DNA from: Lepidodermella squamata
Taxonomy: Eukaryota; Gastrotricha
Length of the DNA stretch: 64,000 nucleotides
Reading direction: 5' to 3'
NCBI GenBank assembly: GCA_047495785.1
Contig: JBLDXI010000029.1
Coordinates: 1,674,001-1,738,000, forward strand
Shown here: positions 41,261-50,004 of the stretch, piece after piece
Position numbering within the stretch: the stretch's first letter is position 1
Layout: the number at the start of each line of letters is the position of its first letter
Notes under the pieces: generated by a model
Databases searched by the model: none
What the model was told of the DNA's origin: nothing
The model's input: the letters and a program-made list of their open reading frames with translations, nothing else
Position numbers and translations under genes: made by a program

Positions 41261-43597
41261 TCACCTGGTGTAAATTCTCTTAATAGCGGCCTTTTGACTC
41301 AAAGCGTCAAATCTGCTCAGCATTTGCGATGACGGAAGCCGAGACACTGCTTCGCCTGCAGCATCCGCTCCGTCCCCGACTTTGACGTACAGCAAAGCAG
41401 CCACTATTCCCGATTGAATTTGCAGTCCAACAGCGACAGCAATATTCTGTCCACTAGTAGATTTCAGCATAAAAACAACCGCAGTTAGAGCAAGATATAA
41501 TGTTGATGAGACAGCTATCGCCACGGCTAATCGCTTCACGAAGGGAAAATACGGCAAGTATCGATTCCCGACAAGTTTGACAACATAAATCAAACCTACT
41601 CCAAGGACTGCGAGATTCAATACCAGAAGAGCCGCCGACCATGCGGTGGCAAAATTTGACGAGCACATGACAGAATACTCTTCTACATAAGTATCGGTTT
41701 CAGCAATGTAAGACCTGGAGTTTTCTGGTTTTGCAATAACTGCGCGGTAAGGATCGGACGTCAACCAAGAAATGACAAGGATAAAATTGAGAAGAAAAAA
41801 GAAAAGTGTTTTGGCTATGAAGGAAGCTTCCTCCCTCCCCGGATCAGGGGTGCCGCGTTGACGTGTTGATGTTCTTTGGCGTAAGACTTTCGAAGCAGAC
41901 CTCAGGCGGAATACCAAATAACCGTACAACAGTGATAGCCCCGAAGCAACGGTGAATATACTTGCCTCGCAAACAGAGCTGTCACGCATTGAGGTCGGAG
42001 TTGCGAGAAGAATCGACCCCAATGATATGAGCAGAAGGCTCAGCACTGCAAGAAATTCATCAATTTTTCTCCCGCGGCTCCTTTTATCCTGTAAAACGGT
42101 ATAGGAAATACCGCAGATTTGGCAAGCGACAACCAGGCAAGATGTTGCTGTCAAGAATACGAAGACTGCCATGGGGACCCCGGCATCCACGTACTCTTCA
42201 AAAGCAGCATCTTTAGGAAGAAAATTCCGTGGGAATTGCGCAAGTGCCCGTATTTTGAACAATGATGGATCGTTGATCGTCTTAGCATTGTCATCCAAAG
42301 ACACGGCATATCTCGCCTGAAGTCCTGTCTTTTGCGACCACGTGGCTACCAGTTGAACTTCATAGTCCATTTCCATTCTTGAAGAGTAGTGAAAGAAGCC
42401 ATGTTCTTGATTCCGATACCTTAGGTTTCCAATACTTTGATTAACAGCGAGCATTACATTTTGAGGATCGTCCTTGAAATTCCGAAGTGTAGAGTTCTGA
42501 CTGTTCAAAAGCTTTTCCGCTTCGGCAAGCGTGACTACAGAATGCAAAGCAGAATCGTAACAGGAGAATCGCAAAGGATAATCAGCCATTCTCATGTCGA
42601 TTGGATAGTTAGATCTGAGGTAATTTTCAAACTCAGGCAGGGTGTTCCCCAAATAGTCCTTGCTTATACCGTCGTTACCACTGGGAAGTGAAAATGGGGC
42701 CCCAAAATACAACACTCTCTCAGCTTGCTCCTTGTAAATGGAGATGTTGCAGTTCCTCGGGTAGAAATTGGGTGGGAAAATATTAGGATCTAAGTAAGAA
42801 CCGACGAAGGTTAGGAACATGTACTTATAACCCCTTATCCCGTTTTTGTATGCCTGGCATAAGAAATTGACAAATATGAATGGATCGATATTTTCAAAAG
42901 AAAAAATACGGATGTCCTTTCGGATAAAAGACTGCATTACATCATCATTGAAGTCTGAACTTGCTTCTATCGTTTGAACCCCGAGGCCGAATCGGTTATT
43001 CATTGCAACTGTGTAAGTAGCTGCCTCCAACCCAAAAGAGCTCTCATTTGCCGGGAATACAACCGCAGTTTTCTTCCATAAGGTGAATTGCTTGATGAAG
43101 CTTAGTCGAGCCATTATCGTTAATTGGGATGAGGCTTTGATACGCCATAGGTTTGGATACAGATCCCTTCGGTCAGTTAAACTTGGCGCGGAGCAAGACG
43201 ATGATATCATTACCATGTTCATATGAGACGCAACTCTGCCCCAACTCTTACAGCCGAGAGTTTGAGCCACGCCGACTGTTACTGGGGCTAGGAATAGCCC
43301 AGGCTCTTCTGAATCCAACATCGACCGCATGAAGTTGATGCTTGTCGAGGTTGACAACATAGCTTGTGGTCCTTCGTCGCGATGCTCAAATTCGAGATGG
43401 TAATCGGGTAGAATGTCGGAGCGATTATTAGCAAATTCGTAAGCTGTTTGAAAGGCCCATCGGCAGTTTCTGTAATCTCCTGTGTTGATTGACAATGAAA
43501 CCAGGTAAAGTGTTCGCAAACGGTAAGGCTTTCTACCCTCAGCCCGATGCGATACCAAGGAGGCGAGGAGAATAGAACATAAAAGCGCTATTTTCAT
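41261..43597 (-). CDS. GABA-B-like receptor, intronless (REC-5)
   Basis: A 778-residue frame from ATG at 43597. The signal peptide (MKIALLCSILLASLVS) differs from the other copies, while the sequence from RKPYRLRTLYL onward is conserved. ANF-receptor-type ligand domain, then seven TM segments. Block before TM3 is DSSVCEASIFTVASG, TM4 loop ISWLTSDPYRAV, pre-TM5 VMCSSNFATAW, tail AAIKRIYTR. The loop between TM3 and TM4 has one extra residue (RTSTRQRG). Its TM1-TM2 region is the most diverged of REC-2 to REC-5 (LQDKRSRGRKIDEFLAV). It is tail to tail with ANK-3, repeating the REC-1/ANK-2 arrangement. Confidence 0.85.
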   Translation of the reverse strand: MKIALLCSILLASLVSHRAEGRKPYRLRTLYLVSLSINTGDYRNCRWAFQTAYEFANNRSDILPDYHLEFEHRDEGPQAMLSTSTSINFMRSMLDSEEPGLFLAPVTVGVAQTLGCKSWGRVASHMNMVMISSSCSAPSLTDRRDLYPNLWRIKASSQLTIMARLSFIKQFTLWKKTAVVFPANESSFGLEAATYTVAMNNRFGLGVQTIEASSDFNDDVMQSFIRKDIRIFSFENIDPFIFVNFLCQAYKNGIRGYKYMFLTFVGSYLDPNIFPPNFYPRNCNISIYKEQAERVLYFGAPFSLPSGNDGISKDYLGNTLPEFENYLRSNYPIDMRMADYPLRFSCYDSALHSVVTLAEAEKLLNSQNSTLRNFKDDPQNVMLAVNQSIGNLRYRNQEHGFFHYSSRMEMDYEVQLVATWSQKTGLQARYAVSLDDNAKTINDPSLFKIRALAQFPRNFLPKDAAFEEYVDAGVPMAVFVFLTATSCLVVACQICGISYTVLQDKRSRGRKIDEFLAVLSLLLISLGSILLATPTSMRDSSVCEASIFTVASGLSLLYGYLVFRLRSASKVLRQRTSTRQRGTPDPGREEASFIAKTLFFFLLNFILVISWLTSDPYRAVIAKPENSRSYIAETDTYVEEYSVMCSSNFATAWSAALLVLNLAVLGVGLIYVVKLVGNRYLPYFPFVKRLAVAIAVSSTLYLALTAVVFMLKSTSGQNIAVAVGLQIQSGIVAALLYVKVGDGADAAGEAVSRLPSSQMLSRFDALSQKAAIKRIYTR

Positions 43598-43659
43598 TCT
43601 TCGATGAGAACGATATAATCTGACAGTGACAGAATGGCCTGAGAAAGGACACCTCTAAT

Positions 43660-43980
43660 CGTTTTCTCCGCCTCCCCATCATCTTATTTAACTTGTCTGA
43701 GCCAACACTTTCGAACTTCCGTCTTAAAGAGTTTCCGCTTCATGAAGGTCCTGTTCCGACCCACGCCCATCTATTAGCAAATAAATAGGAAACACTTTTA
43801 GCAGCCCTTTCTTCCACTGCCGACTTAATTATAAGAATTCATAGTGCGTTACTACTTCAATATGCATTGAACGGTCGGAAATGCTTGAAAGCTGAATCTT
43901 CCCCGTTGGTGTGTAGGTTGCTTCCTGTGCAGCAGGCAAAGAATTACTGTCTAAGGGCGATGAGACGTAAGGACAAATGC
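43660..43980 (-). promoter_or_regulatory. Conserved upstream region of REC-5
   Basis: The proximal block is weak (CTCCGCCTCCCCATCATCTT, about 43666-43685). The distal block ACGGTCGGAAATGCTTGAAA is clear at about 43871, about 275 bp before the ATG. Confidence 0.45.
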
Positions 43981-45019
43981 ATGTCCATCGTCAATTGCAT
44001 ACCACAGACGAATTCACTTCATCCCTTGATTTTGAAATAGTGTTTCAACTTATTGCACAGGACAAAATAAAAAGCCTCCTTGAATCATCTCTCAAAGTGA
44101 TATTCAATGCCTCAAGAAAAAAACGTTTATTGATAGTTCGTGGTCAATGGCGAAAATGTCATAATTTCGATGAAGTTTGTCTGCTGAAAGGTGAATGTGG
44201 GACAAAGTTCAAAAGGGTCAAAAAGTTATTCTTTCCTGCCCTTGGAAACAGGTCCGTCGAATGACATCGCACAACTGTAACCCAGACAGATCATGCCGCG
44301 GAAAGTTTTTGATCGATGTTTGCCGCCTACATCATTGGTATCCGCTGTTTTTCTCGTGCGAAGACGCAAGCATGCTTCTGTTGGCAGAATTTTCTATTCG
44401 CGCTCCTATAAAACGTAATTTAATCTCTCGAATGTTGCTACGACTGGTCTCGGCATATACTGAAACGAGAAGTTTAAGAGGCTATTTGTAGACATTTTGT
44501 TGGTTACTCATATGTTCCATGTTCCTGTTTTTTCATTGTCCAAGCTCACGTGAGGTTTAATTCAGGAATGATTGAAGACGATGCGTACATTACGTACATA
44601 CCTGTAAGCGCAAATCCTCTAACATTTTGCACCCACGCAAGGCCCATCGCGTGCCAGATAGCTGGACAAAATTGAATGCCGGTTCTGCGAATTTTAAAGT
44701 TTTCCGCCATCTGTTTCTATTTAAGGCAACACGTTATGGCGCCCACCTTTAATAATTCATAACAACCCTTGTTTTTCATCATCGGAATGCTGCACTCACG
44801 CATACCTTTGATGACATAATTTCGAGCCGCACTAGCAAAAAACAAGACACATCACACACCACATGAAAAATTCCATTTAGATTTCCTTGCGTGACCCATA
44901 TTCTGGGGTAGAAATCGAATTTTCTGTATTCTCGTCTGCCTAGAATAGGTTCTTTTTCATAAGGTCTGTCTCTAACTTAGATATTTTAGTCTCAATTTGA
45001 TTCACTAATAAACATTCCA
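43981..45019. other. Intergenic upstream of ANK-4
   Basis: No supported exon. The last ~270 bp contain a block (AATAATTCATAACA, GGAATGCTGCACTCACGCATACC, CGCACTAGCA) that recurs upstream of ANK-5 at 46505-46600, so this is duplicated promoter DNA. Confidence 0.45.
44749..44860 (+). promoter_or_regulatory. Duplicated promoter block of ANK-4
   Basis: Shares ordered words with 46505-46610: AATAATTCATAA, then GGAATGCTGCACTC/AGAATGCCGCACA, then CATACCT, TTTGA-GACATAATTTC and CGCACTAGCA. Both blocks lie at a similar distance before the ankyrin ATG. Confidence 0.55.
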
Positions 45020-45766
45020 ATGGCTGATCTCGCAGTTCTCAGGAAAGCAGCTGAAGAAGGCGATTTGGATACTTTGAAACGCGTTTTCGGCTCTCCTAGT
45101 CAAATTCTGAAGCACAAACTGCCGCAAGATGAATATGAATGCAATGGTAATTCAACTGCACTACATCGGGCTGTTCGCAAGGGTCAAATCGAGGTCGTGA
45201 AATACCTGTTATCCGATATTGAGGACTCTGCTGTCAAGGAGAGCGTAAATGAAAAGGACGATCGCGGGTACACGGCTTTGATCGAAGCTGCTTCTGCCGA
45301 CCCGCCGAATCTCGAGATTGCAAAGCTGGTAATCAAAGCCGGCGCGAAAAATGACACCAATCCTGAGCTGCCAGCGCTCATTGCTGCTGTTTGCGCCGAC
45401 CAACCTAGCATGATTAAACTGATGATCGATAATTTCGGTGACCAAATCAACGTGGGTGATGTGAATGGCGCAACGCCGTTGATGAAAGCGGCCGAGAACA
45501 GCAATGCGGATGTCGTCAGTGAGTTGTTGAGGGCAGGGGCTGATCCTTCATTTCGGCATAATGACAGTCAGCGGACTGCCCTTCACATCGCAGTTACCGG
45601 CTGGGGTAAAGAAGAGAACCGTAAAAAATGCGTGATTTCAATCGCGTCTGCTATGAGACAGCTGGATGCTAGTTTGGTTACGCTGAAGGACAGTGAAGGC
45701 AAGACAGCTTTGGATCTGGCAAAAGAGGCAGAGGGCATGGACGCTGTTATCACTTATTTAAAGTGA
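45020..45766 (+). CDS. Ankyrin-repeat protein, soluble form (ANK-4)
   Basis: A 248-residue single-exon protein starting MADLAVLRKAAEEGDLDTL, with the cap VFGSPSQILKHKL and six repeats (STALHRAVRKGQIEVVKYLL, GYTALIEAASA, ATPLMKAAENSNADVVSELL, RTALHIAV, GKTALDLAKEAEGMDAVI). It ends with TYLK immediately after the last repeat. ANK-5, its closest paralogue by sequence and by shared upstream DNA, continues for ~45 more residues into a membrane helix. The lack of anchor here is therefore a difference between very recent duplicates. Confidence 0.85.
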   Translation: MADLAVLRKAAEEGDLDTLKRVFGSPSQILKHKLPQDEYECNGNSTALHRAVRKGQIEVVKYLLSDIEDSAVKESVNEKDDRGYTALIEAASADPPNLEIAKLVIKAGAKNDTNPELPALIAAVCADQPSMIKLMIDNFGDQINVGDVNGATPLMKAAENSNADVVSELLRAGADPSFRHNDSQRTALHIAVTGWGKEENRKKCVISIASAMRQLDASLVTLKDSEGKTALDLAKEAEGMDAVITYLK

Positions 45767-46653
45767 TATGACAACTCCGTCGGCCTAGAATATTTTCTAT
45801 AGTATGTTTGACTTTTTACTGTGAAAGAAATGGCCAATTATTGTCGATGCTTTCAGGAGCCGAGAGCCGTGATCGATAAGCTATTAAAACAGACCTCTTT
45901 GATGTCCGAAAAAACAAGAACAACATTATGAGCTAATTTTCCCACCTTTTTCATTTTCTACAGCAATTATCGCGTTCATTATAGTTCCCCGACTTAATCA
46001 CTATTTGATTTTTGCTAACACGATGATGAAATAACAACGATTTTTTCTCTTGCACTGAGAAGACTGCCTGCTAACCTTGTTTTGTGCGTTCGAGAGCTCT
46101 TGAAAATAAATGAATTCGTTAACAAGAATCAACTTTGATCTCAAAACAGGGCTGTAAAAAGCCATGCGGGTAAGTGGCTGTACAAAGGAATCTGGACAAG
46201 AAACAGGCTCAATGAATCCGAGCATTCATTTGAGATAGCATTCATGTCTTTTGAGTGATGAGTGATCACGCGTTGAAAAAAGCGATAATCGCTGATTTTC
46301 AACAATATATATGTATTATTTAAATTTCTTCAATTCCTTACTGGTTAAACACATTACCTCGCCGGAAATTGTCTCAACTCGAAACCCAAGACGCAACAAA
46401 GTCCATTGATTTTTCTTTTCAAATTTCTCGCGAGACTTGTCGTAGCAATGATTTATGACGAAGCATACACCTGGTGGTATTCACTATTGATGTTTTTTGC
46501 AGCTTAAATAATTCATAATAGTCACTGTTTTTTCGTGCTCAGAATGCCGCACATACCTGCATAGCTTTGACGGCGTAATTTCACGTCGCACTAGCATAAA
46601 ACATATAGCTGACATTTTTCTCGATTATAAGAGACAACATATTAAACGCTGCA
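45767..46653. other. Intergenic between ANK-4 and ANK-5
   Basis: Its final ~150 bp duplicate the upstream DNA of ANK-4. The rest shows no exon, tandem repeat or element end that I can support. Confidence 0.4.
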
Positions 46654-47532
46654 ATGGCTGATCTCGCTGTTCTTAGGAAAGCCGCTGAAGAAGGCGATCT
46701 GGAGAAGTTGAAACGCGTGTTTGGCTCTCCTGGCCAAATTTTGAAGCTCAAATTACCAGAAGATGGTTGGGAATGCAACGGCAACTCAACTGCACTACAC
46801 CGGGCTATTAGAAAGGGTCAACTTGAGGTGGTTAAATACCTTTTGTCAGACAAGAAAGACTCAATTGTCGAGAGAAGTGTCAACGAAAAGGACGATCGAG
46901 GTTACACCCCTTTGATCGAAGCTGTCTCAGGCAGCCCACCGAATCTGGAGATCGCCCAGCTTGTAATCAAAGCCGGGGCGAAAAATGACGTCAATCCTGA
47001 TTTGACCGCTTTCACCGTGGCTGTTTGCGCTGACCAGCTTGACATGGTTAAATTGGTGATCAATGCCTTCAAAGATCAGATCAATTTGGCAGATTCAGAT
47101 GGTGTGACGCCTTTAATGAAAGCGACCGACAATGGCAACCCTGAAATCATTAGCGAGCTTCTGAAGGCCGGAGCTGATCCTTCATTGCAGCGAAAGGACA
47201 ATAAACGGACTGCTCTACACGGCGCAGTTGCTGGCTGGGCTAGTGCAGAGAACCGCATCAAATGCGTGAAACTAATCGCAGATGCTATGAGACAGTTGGA
47301 TGCTGATTTGATCGCTATAAAGGACTCTGAAGGCAAGACAGCTCGTGATTTGGCTAAGGAGCAAGGCTACAGCGATGTCGTTACAGAACTTGGCGGTTTG
47401 GCCGATGTGGCGTGTGATATTGTGGGCGAAACTACTGCGACGATTCTAACTTATAGCGTCGCCGCTGCTGCTGTTCCGATTGTTCTGGCAGCTGTTATTA
47501 TTGGAATATGGCTCTACCGCCGGTCATCTTAA
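46654..47532 (+). CDS. Ankyrin-repeat protein, tail-anchored (ANK-5)
   Basis: A 292-residue single-exon protein. Cap MADLAVLRKAAEEGDLEKLK and VFGSPGQILKLKL; repeats STALHRAIRKGQLEVVKYLL, GYTPLIEAVSG, LDMVKLVINAF, VTPLMKATDNGNPEIISELL, RTALHGAVAGW and GKTARDLAKEQGYSDVVTEL. After ~20 residues a hydrophobic helix (ILTYSVAAAAVPIVLAAVII) ends in WLYRRSS. That is a tail anchor with basic flank, as in ANK-2 and ANK-6. The target membrane cannot be told from sequence. Confidence 0.85.
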   Translation: MADLAVLRKAAEEGDLEKLKRVFGSPGQILKLKLPEDGWECNGNSTALHRAIRKGQLEVVKYLLSDKKDSIVERSVNEKDDRGYTPLIEAVSGSPPNLEIAQLVIKAGAKNDVNPDLTAFTVAVCADQLDMVKLVINAFKDQINLADSDGVTPLMKATDNGNPEIISELLKAGADPSLQRKDNKRTALHGAVAGWASAENRIKCVKLIADAMRQLDADLIAIKDSEGKTARDLAKEQGYSDVVTELGGLADVACDIVGETTATILTYSVAAAAVPIVLAAVIIGIWLYRRSS

Positions 47533-47881
47533 TTGCGATGTTTCATTTTTGAATTTTAAATGACAAATTACTGCCCGTATCGCTTCTCACTTTATTAGCA
47601 AGTAAATGCACCGATTTTTCGCTTCATGACCAGAAGATGAGTGCCATAATAAAATTGTGAATATCCGACTCCATTCCTCAAATTTATTCGCTATTTCATA
47701 TAGCTTTCTATTTATCGATCGAAGGTCACACCCTTTGAGATGGATTTCTTTCACGACCGGCTACTTAAATGAGACGCATGCTATTCAAAACTCATTTTTT
47801 GCGGTTTTCACTAAAGTCTGGAGTGGGGCTTTTGTATTCTACATCGCTTCTGCAAATCAAAAGATTTTTCTCTGCAATAAA
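47533..47881. other. Intergenic upstream of ANK-6
   Basis: An open frame continues upstream of the ANK-6 ATG to about 47657, but it has no ATG and no similarity to the paralogues' N-termini, so it is treated as 5' non-coding. Confidence 0.45.
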
Positions 47882-48781
47882 ATGGTTGATCTAGCCGCTC
47901 TGAAGAAAGCTATCGCCGACGGGGATATCGAACAGCTTCGGCAGCATTTCGGCTCTCCTGGGCAGATTCTCAAACACAAATTCCAGCACGAAGGCAACAA
48001 ATGCAATGGCAATACATCGGCTCTTCACCTTGCTGTGATCAAACGCAAGTTACAAGTTGTCAAGTACCTTTTATCTGACAAGAAAGACTCTACTGCGGAG
48101 AAGATTATCAATGAAACGGATGACTATGGCTATACACCATTGATCGAAGCTGTCTCGAATTCAACAGGCCATTACGAGATCGCAAAGCTGTTGATTGAAT
48201 CTGGGGCAAAGGTAGGCGTAAATTCGAAATTCAGCCCCTTGTTCATTGCGGTTTGTGCCGAATCGTATCCTGGCCAAATTTCCTTGGTTAAGCTAATTCT
48301 CAAAGCTATGGAAGATGAGGGCAAAGTCGTACAAATCAATGACGTCTATGGCGAAACGAAAGAAACTGTTTTGATGCGAGCAGCTCAGATTGGGAACCCA
48401 CAAACTGTCGAGGAACTGCTCGGCGCTGGAGCAGATATTTCCCTTACAAATTCGAAAAACCAAACTGCTCTGCATCTGGCTGTGAAGAACCATGGTTTTG
48501 AGGGCGATAGTGAACTCAAATGTGTAAAGCTGATTGCCGATGCCATGAAGCAGCAAAACAGCGCATTACTGCATGTGAAGGACATAGATGGCCTTACTGC
48601 TCGAGATTGGGCTGTTAAAAGGGGTTGGAAAGAAGCTGCAAATCAGTTGCTAGATCCGGCAAGCGATCTTGTGGCTTACACGGCGACCACGATTCTGAAG
48701 TATACCTTAGTTGCTGCAGCTATTCCAATTGGTTTCGTTGCAGTCTTCATCGGCCTGTGGATCTATAAATTAACCACCTGA
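47882..48781 (+). CDS. Ankyrin-repeat protein, tail-anchored (ANK-6)
   Basis: A 299-residue single-exon protein from ATG (MVDLAALKKAIADGDIEQL), the start chosen by alignment with the other five members. Cap HFGSPGQILKHKF and six repeats (TSALHLAVIKRKLQVVKYLL, GYTPLIEAVSNS, ETVLMRAAQIGNPQTVEELL, QTALHLAVKNHG, LTARDWAVKRGWKEAANQL). The third repeat contains a short insertion (CAESYPGQIS) absent from paralogues. It ends in a tail-anchor helix (LKYTLVAAAIPIGFVAVFIG) and WIYKLTT. Confidence 0.85.
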   Translation: MVDLAALKKAIADGDIEQLRQHFGSPGQILKHKFQHEGNKCNGNTSALHLAVIKRKLQVVKYLLSDKKDSTAEKIINETDDYGYTPLIEAVSNSTGHYEIAKLLIESGAKVGVNSKFSPLFIAVCAESYPGQISLVKLILKAMEDEGKVVQINDVYGETKETVLMRAAQIGNPQTVEELLGAGADISLTNSKNQTALHLAVKNHGFEGDSELKCVKLIADAMKQQNSALLHVKDIDGLTARDWAVKRGWKEAANQLLDPASDLVAYTATTILKYTLVAAAIPIGFVAVFIGLWIYKLTT

Positions 48782-49062
48782 ACCCACAAATATACAACTG
48801 ACTTGAAACTTCCACTTCATCTGAAATTTATGAACTTATAATTTATCTCGTTCTAGTGAATGAAAACGGATTGTCGCCAAAGAGTTTAGATCTGGGGCAA
48901 GATAATCGTTGGGTTGATGATTAATCATCAGCCCACGGTTAATTTTATCTCGAAATTCCACCTATTTTTTTGCACAGCAGTAAAATTTATTATCTTGTCA
49001 GATAAAGCTGATTAGTCCATTGATGACAAAGCACTGGTCCGTTTTAGAACACAGCCCGCTTA

Positions 49063-49772
49063 ATGGCAGCCGCTTCTTACAATGTAAGAAAAATTAAAGT
49101 TCTGAGTCGCAATCTCTTACACAATCTCTTGAATTTTGAGGTCATCGTATTGGGGAATTGTATGGTGGGTAAAACAGCTCTAATAACTCGGCTGAAAACA
49201 GGAGCGTTTGTGCTAAATGCCAGTGCTACAGTGGGTGAGAAGAAGGATTTATTTGGAAAGGTTCCCTAATGAATATGCATGCTGTAGGAACCGAATTCAT
49301 CAGCCACGATGTCACACTTCATGATGGCTTTAAAGTTAAGCTCGTAATTTGGGATACGGCCGGTATAGATCGATATATGAACTTAACGCGGTCACATTTT
49401 CGTGGGATCCATGGCTTCATCTACGTTTACGACGTAACTAATCCGCAATCTCTTCAAGATGTCAGCACTTGGATAGAAAACGTGAATGACCAAGTAAAAT
49501 ACCGCGATGGTCCGGCACCAGTTTCTATTCTGCTGGGAAACAAAAATGACCTACAGGTAATGAAGATTATCCGGACAGAAGATGTCGAAGGTGTATGCAT
49601 CTAAAGTTTTGAGTCTATTTTTATTTTACCCGCTGAATTTTAGATGAAAAACCGTCATTCGCTGCACTGCCACTATGAAGTCAGTGCAAAAACTGGCGAC
49701 AATTTGGAAAAAGCAATTGAAAAGCTCGCCTCTTTTCTGGTCGCCTCTGGTAGTGCTACATTGGCAATTTGA
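49063..49772 (+). CDS. Rab-like small GTPase, atypical
   Basis: Exons 49063-49234, 49288-49556 and 49644-49772 (introns 53 and 87 bp) give 189 residues. P-loop GNCMVGKT (31-38), switch I Thr in TVGTEFI (59), WDTAGID (79-85), NKND (142-145) and SAK (161-163) are all present, so nucleotide binding is likely. DTAGID has Ile where the catalytic Gln normally stands, which in Ras/Rab proteins slows GTP hydrolysis. The C-terminus (SGSATLAI) lacks the prenylation Cys of Rabs. The ~25 residues before the P-loop are longer than usual, and a later start or extra exon is possible. It could be a cytosolic Rab-like protein or a decaying copy. Confidence 0.7.
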
Positions 49773-50004
49773 AGCTGCTTCTTCCATTTCTCTATATCTT
49801 TAGTTTGTTTCTTATAGCTGTCTGAAGGTAAATCATCCCCCGATCCAACTATCAAACTCAGGGAACTTGAGCCGGCTGGTGCCGAAGATAGCTGTAAATG
49901 CTGAAAGTCACTCATTGTCATTCAAATATCAATTTATTGTTTATAGCTATAATAATAATAATGTTGGAAAATTCTGTAATCAGCGCTAATTATTGCAACA
50001 GCCG

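Noticed and set aside
43977-44491. Two overlapping plus-strand frames upstream of ANK-4
   Set aside because: The first overlaps the second in another frame; neither has domain similarity or conservation with other ankyrin upstream regions.
47657-47881. N-terminal extension of ANK-6
   Set aside because: No ATG in the extension and no counterpart in the five paralogues; the cap aligned start at 47882 is preferred.
49673-49921. Minus-strand frame starting MTMSDFQHLQ with a charged, coiled-coil-like middle
   Set aside because: It overlaps the last exon of the Rab-like gene antisense, has no domain and no splice partner. The 5' half looks protein-like, so a real short gene is not fully excluded.
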